From contig NZ_WFKM01000005.1 of NCBI RefSeq assembly GCF_011007365.1, positions 124,001 to 188,000 on the forward strand: a stretch of 64,000 nt of DNA, read 5' to 3'. Shown piece by piece: positions 1-9,068 of this stretch. The translations under genes were made by a program, and so were the position numbers. How positions within the stretch are numbered: position 1 is the first letter of the stretch; every line of letters begins with the position of its first letter. The notes beneath the pieces were generated by a model. The model was given only the letters and a program-made list of their open reading frames with translations. It was not told the origin of the DNA and ran no database searches. The DNA is from Sphingobacterium sp. xlx-96 (GTDB lineage: Bacteria; Bacteroidota; Bacteroidia; Sphingobacteriales; Sphingobacteriaceae).

Positions 1-271
1 CATTGCTATACCGCGACACCTTAAACTCTACAATTTTACCGGCTTTATTTTTATAGGTCGCCACGACCTGAACATTATTGGGGCTTCCCTTGGGTAGCGT
101 AAAGTGAATTTCCAAGCCCCCAGACTTGGGTACAACTTCTTCTACAGTCAATGTACCTGGCTTATCCGAACTTATATCCAGCTTTTCCAGTCCCAGATAC
201 GAATCCATACATGATAGTAGTATCAGACTACTTACTAGTACAATGAATAGATATGTTATATGTCTTTGCAT
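1..271 (-). CDS. SusD-adjacent surface lipoprotein, DUF4959-like (3' end outside window)
   Basis: Only the first 90 codons are present. The gene begins at an ATG read on the minus strand and is cut by the window edge. Residues 1-21 form a lipoprotein signal: a hydrophobic run ending in a lipobox LLSC with Cys21 as the lipidated residue. The following stretch (KPGTLTV, then GGLEIHFTLP) resembles the beta-sandwich start of DUF4959/DUF5000 proteins, which often sit downstream of SusD. It starts 31 bp after the SusD stop on the same strand, so it is probably the third gene of the fecR-susC-susD run. A surface glycan- or ligand-binding role is inferred from position only. The family assignment is tentative because two thirds or more of the protein is missing. 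Confidence 0.6.
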   Translation of the reverse strand, partial: MQRHITYLFIVLVSSLILLSCMDSYLGLEKLDISSDKPGTLTVEEVVPKSGGLEIHFTLPKGSPNNVQVVATYKNKAGKIVEFKVSRYSN

Positions 272-302
272 GATTATACTTTTTAAATTCTATCGAATGA
301 TT

Positions 303-2336
303 TTACCAGCCCGGATTTTGTATCAGATTTCTATTTTGAAGCAATGTATTCGTTGCGATTGGCATTAGATAATCTTTCATCGAAAATCGAGGTTGTAGTA
401 GCACTTTTACGGTATAGAAATCTTTTTTCTTTTCCCCTTCTTTAGTCCAGCCCAATATCGGACGATTATAGATTTCTTCTGCTGTCATCCATCTCCGTAC
501 ATCATAGTAATATTGCCCTTCAAAAGCAAGCTCATTGACACGTTCTTGCTGAATGATCTTTCTTAAACCGATCTGATCATTTGGCTTGGACTTATACATC
601 GCCGAGGCATATTTAGCCCAACTCTCTACAACACCTTCCATACCCGATCGTGCGCGGATCACATCTAAGTAATAGTATGCATTATTCCCCTTTGAATCTG
701 TCTTACTTGGTCCATTGACTTCATTCAGACACTCTGCCAATAAGAGATACATGTCGGCCAAACGAATAATAGGGAATGAATACGGTTCATAAACCAATTC
801 AACCCGGGTGTCTCTATAAGTTGTCTTTAAATGGGTCAGCTTTTTAGCCAAATATCCCGTGTAGGAATAAAACCCATAAGTTTCCGCGTATTTAAACCCG
901 CTCCCCATGTGGCGCATAAAATTAGGGAAAGAGGGATCCGCTAAACTTTTACCGCGTCCTTCCCAAATGCCACCGTCAAATCCCACTGAGGCATAAAACC
1001 GTAGGGAACGGTTGAAATGCAATATTGCAGTCTCTTGCCCTGATTTAATAAAATATTTGGTATGGGTGGCGTCTGGTACCTGGGTCACATACCTATTCTG
1101 GTACCAACCCTTTGTATCCCATTCTTCGTCCTCTTCGATAGGCACTCCATGTGAAGAGTAAAATTGTTCGACCATATTCAATGTCGGAGCATGGCGCTGA
1201 CCGATATCAGGAGCGCCAGAACCAGCTATATTCTCCCACTCTGAGTTACTCAACATGCTGGCAAACTTTTGCAATAACCTCGTATTTTCATTTGTCCCCC
1301 AGATAATCTCTGCGTTCCAGGGTAAAGTAACTGCCTGCCGTAGGCTGAGCATCGCTTTAGTCTGAGAACTAATGTTGTTAGAATTAACGTCTGGAATAGC
1401 TCCAGCTCCGGCATCCGTAGTCACTAAAATAATATTTCCATCATCTTCTGCCGACCGTACCGCCTCATCCGTAGCCTGTAGTGCTCGTTCCCATCTTTGC
1501 CTACTATCTCCAATAGGGAATAATTCTACTCCTCGATTATCTTTAAATCCAGCATAATAATTATTGTTATTGAATAAGGGACTTGCAAGAAGCACTAGCG
1601 TCTTCGCTTTAATTGATCTTGCTATGGTTTTTGTGAATCGACCAAATTCGGTGGATGGATCTTGCTCACTCGGCGTGGGTAGACTCTCCATAGCTTCGTC
1701 CAAAAGCCCCACGATATAGTCTGCTACCTTATCTACAGGCTCACGATATAAAGCCAATTCTTCTCCTTTGGAAGAAATTGGAAAAGCTTTATCCACAATC
1801 GGAATAGGCCCGTACAGTTGAAATAGATAAAAGTTAAGGTATGCTTTTATCGTCTTTACTTCGGCAATCCACTTGGCGCGCTCCATTTCGTCCATATCAC
1901 GTGGACCACCATCCTCTAGATTGATATGCTCTAAAAACACATTACAGTGCCGTATTCCCTGCCAGATATTTTCACTAGCCCCTTTATTGCCATCCCAAAA
2001 ATTCATATAAGGACTTACTGCATTATTTCCATTGAACAGCATCAAGATGGTATTGGGCATATGAGCCGTATTACCTCCCGGCATATTTTTTTCGTCATAC
2101 ACCACATCCCCACCCCCAGTAAGCCCCAAAGTATTATCAGGGTTAGCAAAATTCGGAAGACTGGCGTAACAGGTAAATAGGTACTTCTCTGCATTGTAGC
2201 GATCCTTGAAAGCATCTTCCAGGACAGGCTTGTCATCGGGCAGGATATCTAAGTACTTATCGCAGGAAACGAGTAACATCAAAAGGACAGCTACCGTTCC
2301 ATACATTATTTTTTTCATCAGCATAAACTGTTTCAT
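303..2336 (-). CDS. RagB/SusD family nutrient-uptake outer-membrane lipoprotein
   Basis: The 677-residue protein has a lipoprotein signal (hydrophobic residues 12-23, lipobox LVSC with Cys25) followed by CDKYLDILPDDKPV, the usual SusD N-terminus. The TPR-like helical body and the C-terminal segment with an RxxEL-type core (ERVNELAFEGQYYYDVRRW) match the family. SusD proteins are lids on SusC channels and bind oligosaccharides or other ligands at the cell surface. A second in-frame ATG at position 2318 (MKKIMYG) gives an equally good signal peptide, so the start is uncertain by six residues. The gene lies 16 bp behind susC, so the two are surely co-transcribed. The substrate cannot be read from the sequence. 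Confidence 0.94.
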   Translation of the reverse strand: MKQFMLMKKIMYGTVAVLLMLLVSCDKYLDILPDDKPVLEDAFKDRYNAEKYLFTCYASLPNFANPDNTLGLTGGGDVVYDEKNMPGGNTAHMPNTILMLFNGNNAVSPYMNFWDGNKGASENIWQGIRHCNVFLEHINLEDGGPRDMDEMERAKWIAEVKTIKAYLNFYLFQLYGPIPIVDKAFPISSKGEELALYREPVDKVADYIVGLLDEAMESLPTPSEQDPSTEFGRFTKTIARSIKAKTLVLLASPLFNNNNYYAGFKDNRGVELFPIGDSRQRWERALQATDEAVRSAEDDGNIILVTTDAGAGAIPDVNSNNISSQTKAMLSLRQAVTLPWNAEIIWGTNENTRLLQKFASMLSNSEWENIAGSGAPDIGQRHAPTLNMVEQFYSSHGVPIEEDEEWDTKGWYQNRYVTQVPDATHTKYFIKSGQETAILHFNRSLRFYASVGFDGGIWEGRGKSLADPSFPNFMRHMGSGFKYAETYGFYSYTGYLAKKLTHLKTTYRDTRVELVYEPYSFPIIRLADMYLLLAECLNEVNGPSKTDSKGNNAYYYLDVIRARSGMEGVVESWAKYASAMYKSKPNDQIGLRKIIQQERVNELAFEGQYYYDVRRWMTAEEIYNRPILGWTKEGEKKKDFYTVKVLLQPRFSMKDYLMPIATNTLLQNRNLIQNPGW

Positions 2337-2352
2337 TTTATCTCAATTTCTG

Positions 2353-5300
2353 TTAAAAATTAACTTGAACACCTAGATTGAACACCTTTTGCAATGGATA
2401 AGCGAGCCCGTTACCACGCATTTCAGGGTCCCACAATTTGAAATCCGATATGGTAAATAAATTGGTCCCACTCGCATATACGCGTGGGCTTACCCCCCTA
2501 AAGTCTTTAAACTTATATCCCATTTCTACTGATTTTAGGCGTATAAAACTTGCTGAACGCATCCAGTAGTTGCTACGTACAAAATTATTACTGTTACCTA
2601 TCCCCGTGTTACCAACATCGGGAGACAATCGTGGCCAGTTTGCGTATTCATCTCGATCCGTTTCAGTCCATAAACTCTCCTTTATAAAGTTCAACATCGC
2701 TCTATTCCCTCTTCTTCCTCCCGATGTGACGTTAACAAAAGGAGCCATAGCATTGGCATCCATAAAAAAAGAATAGCGTGATGAACCTTGAAAAAAGGCA
2801 GAAATATCAAAATTCTTAAATCCAAATGAACCACCTATACCGTACTGTATCTCTGGAGTTCCTGGATAACCAATAGGGACAATATCATATTCGTTGATCA
2901 TCCCATCGCCATTGATATCTCTATATTTGATATCTCCTGCTTGATACTTCGTACCTGAGCCAGCAACCATCTGCACGGGTGAATTCAACACCTCGTTTTC
3001 GTCAATAAATAAGCGCTCTGCTACATAACCTTGCGATTGACCGACTTTACGGCCTATGACAGATCTCCATGGTGCGAAACCCGAATAATTCAATTCATCG
3101 TATTCGGTAATTTTAGATGAGCCGTAGGTAAAGTTCCCTCGCAAGATATACCACATACCGTTGAAAAATGACTTATTATAATTCAAAGTCAGATCAAGCC
3201 CTTTTCCTACCGCAGCACCATAATTAGTTTTAATCTCTGAAGCCAGACCTACAATAGAAGGTATATCTTTACGCACCTGTACGATATTAGTTCGGTTTTC
3301 ATGGTACACTTCAGCGATCAGCGAGAGTTCGTCATTCAGAAAGCCCAGCTCTACTGCTAAATTTGTTTTATAAGAAACTTCCCAGGTGATCAAAGGATTG
3401 GCATAGCGAAGTATATCTATAGTCGGTCGGGTGAAGGTAGAATTGGGATTATTCCCGAAATAGCCAGCATTAGGCCCATTAAGGTTAATATTGGAGGTAA
3501 AAAAGAAGCGATCTGTATCCTCAACAATCACATCATTCCCCACCAAACCATAGGTACCACGCAATTTTAGTTTAGAAAACACGGGCTTCAGTCCCTCAAA
3601 GAAAGGCTCGTCTGACACCTGCCAACCTAGACCGATAGATGGAAAAAATCCCCAACGGTATTTAGGATCGAAACGCTCGGATCCATTTAATCCAAAATTA
3701 AGTTCTGCAAAATATTTGTTGGAATAGCCATAGGTAAAACGTCCCGCTAGAGCCACATTTCGGGATGGAAGTGACGAATCTAAATTTTTTGGGCTTCCAT
3801 CCATCCTGTCCTTTATCGACCCTACCAATAAACCACCTAGATCATGCTTGCTGAATCTACGATTATAAAGTAGCGCTCCTTCAGCATATCCTGTTGCTTC
3901 TACAAACTTATTACCTGCGGTATAGTCAATATTATCGGAACCACCTTCAATATTGAGGTTAGCCAATTGATATGGATAAGGATTTGTAGGGTCATAAGTT
4001 CCTCTGATGTATTGGTAATAGAATGGCTTATAGCTCCGTTGAATATTGAATCCAGAGTAGCGTGTCAGACTACCAATAAAACGGGCTTTTAGACCAGTGG
4101 TAACCGAGGCAAGATCCTGATGCAATTCCAATTGCGTCAATAACGTATTATTACGCACATCCTCGTAGCCACGCATCACATCCGCATAAGGATTGATATA
4201 ATCAGGCCCACCATTACCATAATCATCCCCCGAATAATTCCCAAATAAAATCCTATTAAGATATTGGGTATTGTAATCTGGTTCATAATAAGCAGGAAAC
4301 AGCACCGGATTGGCCATCAATGATTTACCATAGGTATTTGCGCCCCCACTTCCAGATTCACCGATAGGCCCCGTATAATCATCAAAATTCGCACTCACGC
4401 GTACCTTAGCCTCTAATGATTTGTTGAGATTTAAATTTACATTAGAACGAACGGAGTATTTTTTAAGGTTGATATTAGAGTTGAAAGGGTTTTTATTATC
4501 CACTTTTAATATTCCATTATCTTGCGAGAAGGAGCCTGCTAGGTAATAGGTTGCCGCATTTCCGCCACCAGTAAGGTTGATGTTAGTGCGGTGGTTCAAG
4601 GAATGATTTTTAGTCAGCATGTCCTTCCAATCTACAGCGGGATATACATTTGGATTTCTATTTGGGTCTTTGGTAAAATCTATTTTGCTCTGCGAATAAG
4701 TTAGTTCGCCGTGACGGGTCATACTAGCTATATTAGCATACTCCATATAAGTGACAGGATCAGCCACATCTACCTTAGTAGTGGGTGTAGACATGGATGT
4801 TTCATGTCTAAACGAGACTTTAACACTTCCTTTCTCCCCTTCTTTAGTGGTCACCAACACTACTCCATTAGCTCCACGCGCCCCGTAAAGAGCTGTAGCT
4901 GAGGCATCCTTCAAAATTGAAAAACTTGCAATATCATCGGGATTTAAGCGGGACAGATCTTTTGCCGTCATCTCCACATTATCAATAAGAATAAGTGGTG
5001 ATGTCAATCCGCTTCCAAAAGAAGTCACACTGCGCACAAAAAATTGCGCATCCTCCTCACCTGGAGCGCCTGTAGACTGATAAGCCACTAAACCTGCCAT
5101 GCGACCAGCCAGAGCGGTTGTCAGGTTGCTGGATGGAGATCTTAGATCTTTGACATTGACGGTGGTTATGGAAGATACCACGCTCTCTTTGGCCTGTCTA
5201 CCAAAGGCCACGACAACGGTCTCCTCCAATTCTTTATTATCCTTAGCCAATCGGATGTTGATCAACTTGGAAGCACCAACCTTCACCCGCTGTTGGATAT

Positions 5301-5892
5301 AGCCGACCATCGAAAATATCAATGAATCCCCTTCATTAACCATCAATTCGTATACCCCATCGACAGCCGTATTGGTGCCTATTGTTTTGCCTTTTATCAA
5401 TACGCTCGCTCCCGATATTGGGGAGTCATCTATAGCATCAGTCACTTTACCTGTAATACGCTGCTCTTGTATAACGGGCAATTCTCTAACTATACCTTGT
5501 GTCGGGTTGGGGACGGTTTTACTTAAGGAGGCTTTAGGTGCCTGTGGTTTTATCACGATGGTATTCCCCTCCAAGACCCACGCTGCAGGCTTGTCCTGCA
5601 ACAGTCTCTGCATCGCCCTTTCGATTTGAAGACCTTCGATATCGGGATTAACCTTTATCTGCGCGAGGTCTCTACTTTTTATAAAAAACTCATATCCAGT
5701 CTGCTGTTGGATACTTTTCATGGCCTGCACCAATGACATCCCCTTCGCCTTCAGGGTGATATTCTGTGCAAACCCATCGGCCCATACTGCTGTAATATTT
5801 AGCAAAATAAGTACAACTATCAATTTCATAATTAAGAGCACACTGTTAACAGAAGGCCTATGTAGCCCTTCAGGTTTTGTTTTAAAAATCAT
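2353..5892 (-). CDS. SusC/RagA family TonB-dependent outer-membrane receptor with STN domain
   Basis: The 1179-residue protein has the domain order of a signalling SusC. A signal segment covers about 20-43, an STN (secretin/TonB N-terminal) domain about 48-112 (ITLKAKGMSLVQAM onward), a carboxypeptidase-regulatory-like beta domain about 145-225 (ITGKVTDA, VDGVYELMV), a plug domain about 230-350, and a 22-strand-type barrel ending in VQVNF with the expected terminal Phe. SusC forms the channel under the SusD lid and imports ligand using TonB energy. The STN domain is known to contact FecR-type anti-sigma factors, which fits the fecR gene directly upstream. Sigma-controlled transcription is therefore expected, though no sigma gene is adjacent. 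Confidence 0.95.
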   Translation of the reverse strand: MIFKTKPEGLHRPSVNSVLLIMKLIVVLILLNITAVWADGFAQNITLKAKGMSLVQAMKSIQQQTGYEFFIKSRDLAQIKVNPDIEGLQIERAMQRLLQDKPAAWVLEGNTIVIKPQAPKASLSKTVPNPTQGIVRELPVIQEQRITGKVTDAIDDSPISGASVLIKGKTIGTNTAVDGVYELMVNEGDSLIFSMVGYIQQRVKVGASKLINIRLAKDNKELEETVVVAFGRQAKESVVSSITTVNVKDLRSPSSNLTTALAGRMAGLVAYQSTGAPGEEDAQFFVRSVTSFGSGLTSPLILIDNVEMTAKDLSRLNPDDIASFSILKDASATALYGARGANGVVLVTTKEGEKGSVKVSFRHETSMSTPTTKVDVADPVTYMEYANIASMTRHGELTYSQSKIDFTKDPNRNPNVYPAVDWKDMLTKNHSLNHRTNINLTGGGNAATYYLAGSFSQDNGILKVDNKNPFNSNINLKKYSVRSNVNLNLNKSLEAKVRVSANFDDYTGPIGESGSGGANTYGKSLMANPVLFPAYYEPDYNTQYLNRILFGNYSGDDYGNGGPDYINPYADVMRGYEDVRNNTLLTQLELHQDLASVTTGLKARFIGSLTRYSGFNIQRSYKPFYYQYIRGTYDPTNPYPYQLANLNIEGGSDNIDYTAGNKFVEATGYAEGALLYNRRFSKHDLGGLLVGSIKDRMDGSPKNLDSSLPSRNVALAGRFTYGYSNKYFAELNFGLNGSERFDPKYRWGFFPSIGLGWQVSDEPFFEGLKPVFSKLKLRGTYGLVGNDVIVEDTDRFFFTSNINLNGPNAGYFGNNPNSTFTRPTIDILRYANPLITWEVSYKTNLAVELGFLNDELSLIAEVYHENRTNIVQVRKDIPSIVGLASEIKTNYGAAVGKGLDLTLNYNKSFFNGMWYILRGNFTYGSSKITEYDELNYSGFAPWRSVIGRKVGQSQGYVAERLFIDENEVLNSPVQMVAGSGTKYQAGDIKYRDINGDGMINEYDIVPIGYPGTPEIQYGIGGSFGFKNFDISAFFQGSSRYSFFMDANAMAPFVNVTSGGRRGNRAMLNFIKESLWTETDRDEYANWPRLSPDVGNTGIGNSNNFVRSNYWMRSASFIRLKSVEMGYKFKDFRGVSPRVYASGTNLFTISDFKLWDPEMRGNGLAYPLQKVFNLGVQVNF

Positions 5893-5989
5893 ACATTTGT
5901 ACTGTTTAGATCATATTGTAATTTATTAAAATGAGAAATCTTCTCTTTGCCTAGAGATAATAATTACGATAGACAGCTATAACATTACG

Positions 5990-6010
5990 GGCAGTGTTAG
6001 CGCACTGTCC
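5990..6010. other. Stem-loop in the fecR-susC gap
   Basis: An 8-bp GC-rich stem (gggcagtg paired with cactgtcc, one G-T pair) with a 6-base loop lies in the 178-bp gap between fecR and susC. On the minus strand it is not followed by a T-run, so it is a poor intrinsic terminator in the operon direction. It could be an attenuator or an mRNA processing site that sets the fecR to susCD ratio. That role is inference. Confidence 0.35.
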
Positions 6011-6070
6011 GCTTTTTTGGTCCACCTTTCTTTTTCCTTTCGTTTTATTCCATAGTAGTGTTATTGGTTT

Positions 6071-7246
6071 TTAGTTGAAGATTAATAATTTATTTCTTTC
6101 TCCGGTACGTTCGAGTCTAAATTTAATACCGCTACTTTCTAGAATATTAAGAACCTCTCTTAGACTTTTACCACGGTTGATACTTGCGTATAGATGTATA
6201 GGTTTTACTGCGTTATCGACACTGAAATCAAAATCATACCAGCGGCTCAGTATTTTAAGCGCCTCGTGTAGTTCTATTTCCTCAAAAACAAACTGATTGT
6301 CCTTCCAAGCGATGTAAGGGCCTACATCAACTTTTCTTTTGCTCAAGCCCTTCTTACTGCTCACGCCCTGCTCTCCCGGGATCAATGACAAAATTTTATC
6401 GGCTACGTGTAGGGACACCGCACCTTCTACCAAGGTAGTACGGGTATCTCCTTGATCATCGGCATACGCCTTCAGGTTAAATTGTGTGCCGAGCACTTCT
6501 ACTTGCTGTTGAGCGGTTTTGACCATAAAGGGAGTTTTCTTTCCCTTTTCAGTAACCGTAGAGACATCAAAATATGCCTCTCCCTCCAGCTCTACGAGCC
6601 TGCTATCTCCCTTAAAGCGGGATGGGTATATTAACTTTGAATCGGCATTCAACCACACCTTCGTACCATCAGACAGTGTTATCTGATACTGCCCTCCTTT
6701 TGGAGTAGCGATTGTCGCGTACACGACCTCCGCGTTATCCATTGCTTGAATCAACGTACCGTCCTCATACTGCAATTGATCTCCCATTACTACGCCATGC
6801 TGGTCTTGACTCAACTCGATAATACGTCCATCAGAGAGTGTGATAGAAGCCCTATTACTACCTGGTGCCAAATCCTCAATTATAGCTATCTGCGAATTAT
6901 TAAACATTCCCTTATAGTACAGTAAAGCACTTAACGACACGACAAAAATTGCGGCTACATAAGGAAGAAGTCTACGAAACAAAATTACTTTAGGTCTGCT
7001 ATGAATTTTGGAGAGGGTATTTTCCAGCAATCGGTGCTGTCTATCTTCCTTTTCTTTGTCCATGGCAAGTCCTAGATACGTCGCTGTATCTTCCAATAGC
7101 GTATGATCATCCTCTAAAATCACCAACAAACGGCTAATAGACGGGTTATTTTGGACCAATTCATTAAGCTTGATCAACTCATCGCCCGTAATGGTACCTT
7201 CTATTTTCTTCTTGATTAACTTGGCAATTTTTGAAGTATTGTACAT
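6071..7246 (-). CDS. FecR family anti-sigma factor
   Basis: The protein is 391 residues from the ATG at 7246, which follows an AAGGGGAAAG purine run; a longer frame reaches 7270. An N-terminal cytoplasmic helical region covers about 1-80. One transmembrane helix follows at about 86-106 (LLPYVAAIFVVSLSALLYY). The periplasmic FecR domain is around 170-260 (TPKGGQYQITLSDGTKVWLNADS, read in two parts), and a C-terminal DUF4974 secretin-like domain covers about 310-390. FecR proteins hold an ECF sigma factor and release it when the cognate STN-bearing SusC signals ligand. The gene is first in the fecR-susC-susD run. A partner sigma gene is normally directly upstream, but only a decayed unrelated gene is found there. 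Confidence 0.92.
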   Translation of the reverse strand: MYNTSKIAKLIKKKIEGTITGDELIKLNELVQNNPSISRLLVILEDDHTLLEDTATYLGLAMDKEKEDRQHRLLENTLSKIHSRPKVILFRRLLPYVAAIFVVSLSALLYYKGMFNNSQIAIIEDLAPGSNRASITLSDGRIIELSQDQHGVVMGDQLQYEDGTLIQAMDNAEVVYATIATPKGGQYQITLSDGTKVWLNADSKLIYPSRFKGDSRLVELEGEAYFDVSTVTEKGKKTPFMVKTAQQQVEVLGTQFNLKAYADDQGDTRTTLVEGAVSLHVADKILSLIPGEQGVSSKKGLSKRKVDVGPYIAWKDNQFVFEEIELHEALKILSRWYDFDFSVDNAVKPIHLYASINRGKSLREVLNILESSGIKFRLERTGERNKLLIFN

Positions 7247-7375
7247 ATTCTTTCCCCTTAATACTACCAATACGAAGCAAAATGAAAAACCTTAGTAAAA
7301 AAGTGAAATAAAATCAAAACAGCAGTACAAAACATCCAATCGCTCCGAAAAAAAACTTATTTATCAATATAACTA

Positions 7376-8163
7376 TCAATACTTTACATCTATCAGTATC
7401 GATCTTTTGAATATACGGATGGCCTTTGCTGGATTGGTATTCGGAAGGCCTGCAATATACAGGTTAGTACTATCTTGATAAGCTACCTTAGCCTCAAAAT
7501 AAAGGCGAACGGGTGTAAGATCAATAAATTTGGTAATCCCTGGTTCTTTGAACAACTGCTTCTTAAATGGGAATGAACCGTAGTAGATTCCTGACTTTTT
7601 CGGATACTGATATACTTTCTCCCACGACACCTGATAACTGCAGGGAAGCATTATCGGATAACCGGGATTGTTCTTATACCAATATTTGATCAGTTGAATT
7701 TTCTCTTCGGGGTAATCTCTACTTTTTTCGGACAAGGCATAGTATACCGATAAGCCTGCACCCGGTAATAAACTGGATAGCCCGGTACCAGCCTCACGTC
7801 TTTCGGAATGATCTTTATAGATCTTGCGGACAAGCGGATAATAGTAATATTCTTTGCCATCATTGGTCATGATATTAAAACCATCACCTTCTATGTCCTG
7901 GGTAAATTTTAAGGTGGAGATACCGGAAGAAAACTCAGGCACATCAGCAAAAAGGCCGCGGTCATATCGACTACTTCATTCTTGGCAGGATCTATTTTAT
8001 ATACTTTATTACTCTTATCCGCACAGATATAATATCTCCATATTGATGATTTATATTGACATTGATATCGTCATTATCCAAAAAATATTCGGCCCCACAA
8101 TGATTACAGAGGTAATGTTATTCTTTTATAGTTTGTTTCTTTACACTCCCCCAATGTGGACAT
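7376..8163 (-). pseudogene. Frameshifted remnant of a zinc-ribbon-like protein
   Basis: An open frame of 188 codons (GTG at 7942, stop at 7376) is only the 3' part of a longer gene. Reading upstream, coherent protein continues in other frames. An ATG at 8163 opens MSTLGECKETNYKRITLPL and stops. One base over, the frame continues as CNHCGAEYFLDNDDINVNIN. A third frame gives YYICADKSNKVYKIDPAKNE, and the fourth is the long frame (LFADVPEFSSGIS). At least three frame changes thus occur within about 230 bp. Joined, they give a protein of about 260 residues with an N-terminal CxxC knuckle. I do not recognise the family. Decay is likely, but clustered assembly errors would look the same. Confidence 0.6.
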
Positions 8164-8297
8164 TTTAACGCCTTAATTTGTTTTGCCTTGCTCGCTACAA
8201 CAGATTATAAGATTAAAAGTATAAAAAAATCAATTCTATGGTTCGCGAGTTCCAAGTCAGACTATTTCTTTACTTCTTTTATCCCCTACGTTGAGTT

Positions 8298-9026
8298 TCA
8301 TACTTTATGGTATACCTCATTAAACGGAACGCGAAAGCGTTCACCCCAGATTCCCTCATTTCCTTTACGGATACCGCAAGAGATAATCATATTTACTTCT
8401 GCACCATGGGGCAATTTCAGTATCTTCTTTACCCGCCGATGGTCAAAACCTTCTAAGGGACAGGTATCGTAACCTTCATTGGCCATGGCTATCATAAACG
8501 TCTGCGCAGCCAATGCACAGGTCTTGTGTACCACTGTGCGCACATCACACTCGGAGGTCTGTCGCACCATAGGCCGAAAAAGTCCGACAGTACTGACCAG
8601 TATCTTTCGAAACAGCCCGATAATTCCAAAAAAACGCGTGTAAAGGATTGGCATCAACCAGCCATAATACAGCTCCCGGTCACGGATACGGCTTTCCTGC
8701 CTATCCAAAGGACTATTCCGCTCAATATTCCCCTTTTCAAATGCTAATACAGCTTTTGCCCGCCGACGGTGCAAATCCTGCCGTGTCACAAATACCACTA
8801 GTTCGGAAGCTGTACCTACAGCAGACTGTCCTAGACTAGCATGGGTAAGCTGCTGCAACAGCTCGGGACTGCACACGTGATAAAACTCCCAAAGCTGCAT
8901 ATTAGAACTGTTGGGAGCCAATGTAGCCATCTGGACACAGTGCTTGACACGCTCGCTATCCATCGCTTTCTCGGGATCGTAGACCCTAACAGAACGGCGA
9001 TAATTCAATACTTCTTCTAGATTCAT
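8298..9026 (-). CDS. Nitroreductase family protein
   Basis: The 242-residue protein has the opening of the nitroreductase fold (LNYRRSVRVYDPEKAM), where the RRS-type motif binds FMN phosphate. APNSSNMQLWEF follows, the usual second FMN-contact region. The C-terminal half includes GYDTCPLEGFDHRRVKKIL, which matches the family's xxPxxGF motif. It would be a cytoplasmic FMN-dependent NAD(P)H oxidoreductase; the substrate is unknown. A segment around 115-155 carries a hydrophobic stretch (LMPILYTRFFGIIGLF) that is longer than in minimal family members. It lies 42 bp or more from the next gene on the same strand and shows no clear partner. Confidence 0.87.
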   Translation of the reverse strand: MNLEEVLNYRRSVRVYDPEKAMDSERVKHCVQMATLAPNSSNMQLWEFYHVCSPELLQQLTHASLGQSAVGTASELVVFVTRQDLHRRRAKAVLAFEKGNIERNSPLDRQESRIRDRELYYGWLMPILYTRFFGIIGLFRKILVSTVGLFRPMVRQTSECDVRTVVHKTCALAAQTFMIAMANEGYDTCPLEGFDHRRVKKILKLPHGAEVNMIISCGIRKGNEGIWGERFRVPFNEVYHKV

Positions 9027-9068
9027 CCTTATATTTAGTTAATACAAACCCACAATCGGTTCTCGGAG

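Noticed and set aside
8188..8472. Plus-strand open frame of 94 codons opposite the nitroreductase gene
   Set aside because: It is antisense to a well-supported nitroreductase gene and has no recognisable domain.
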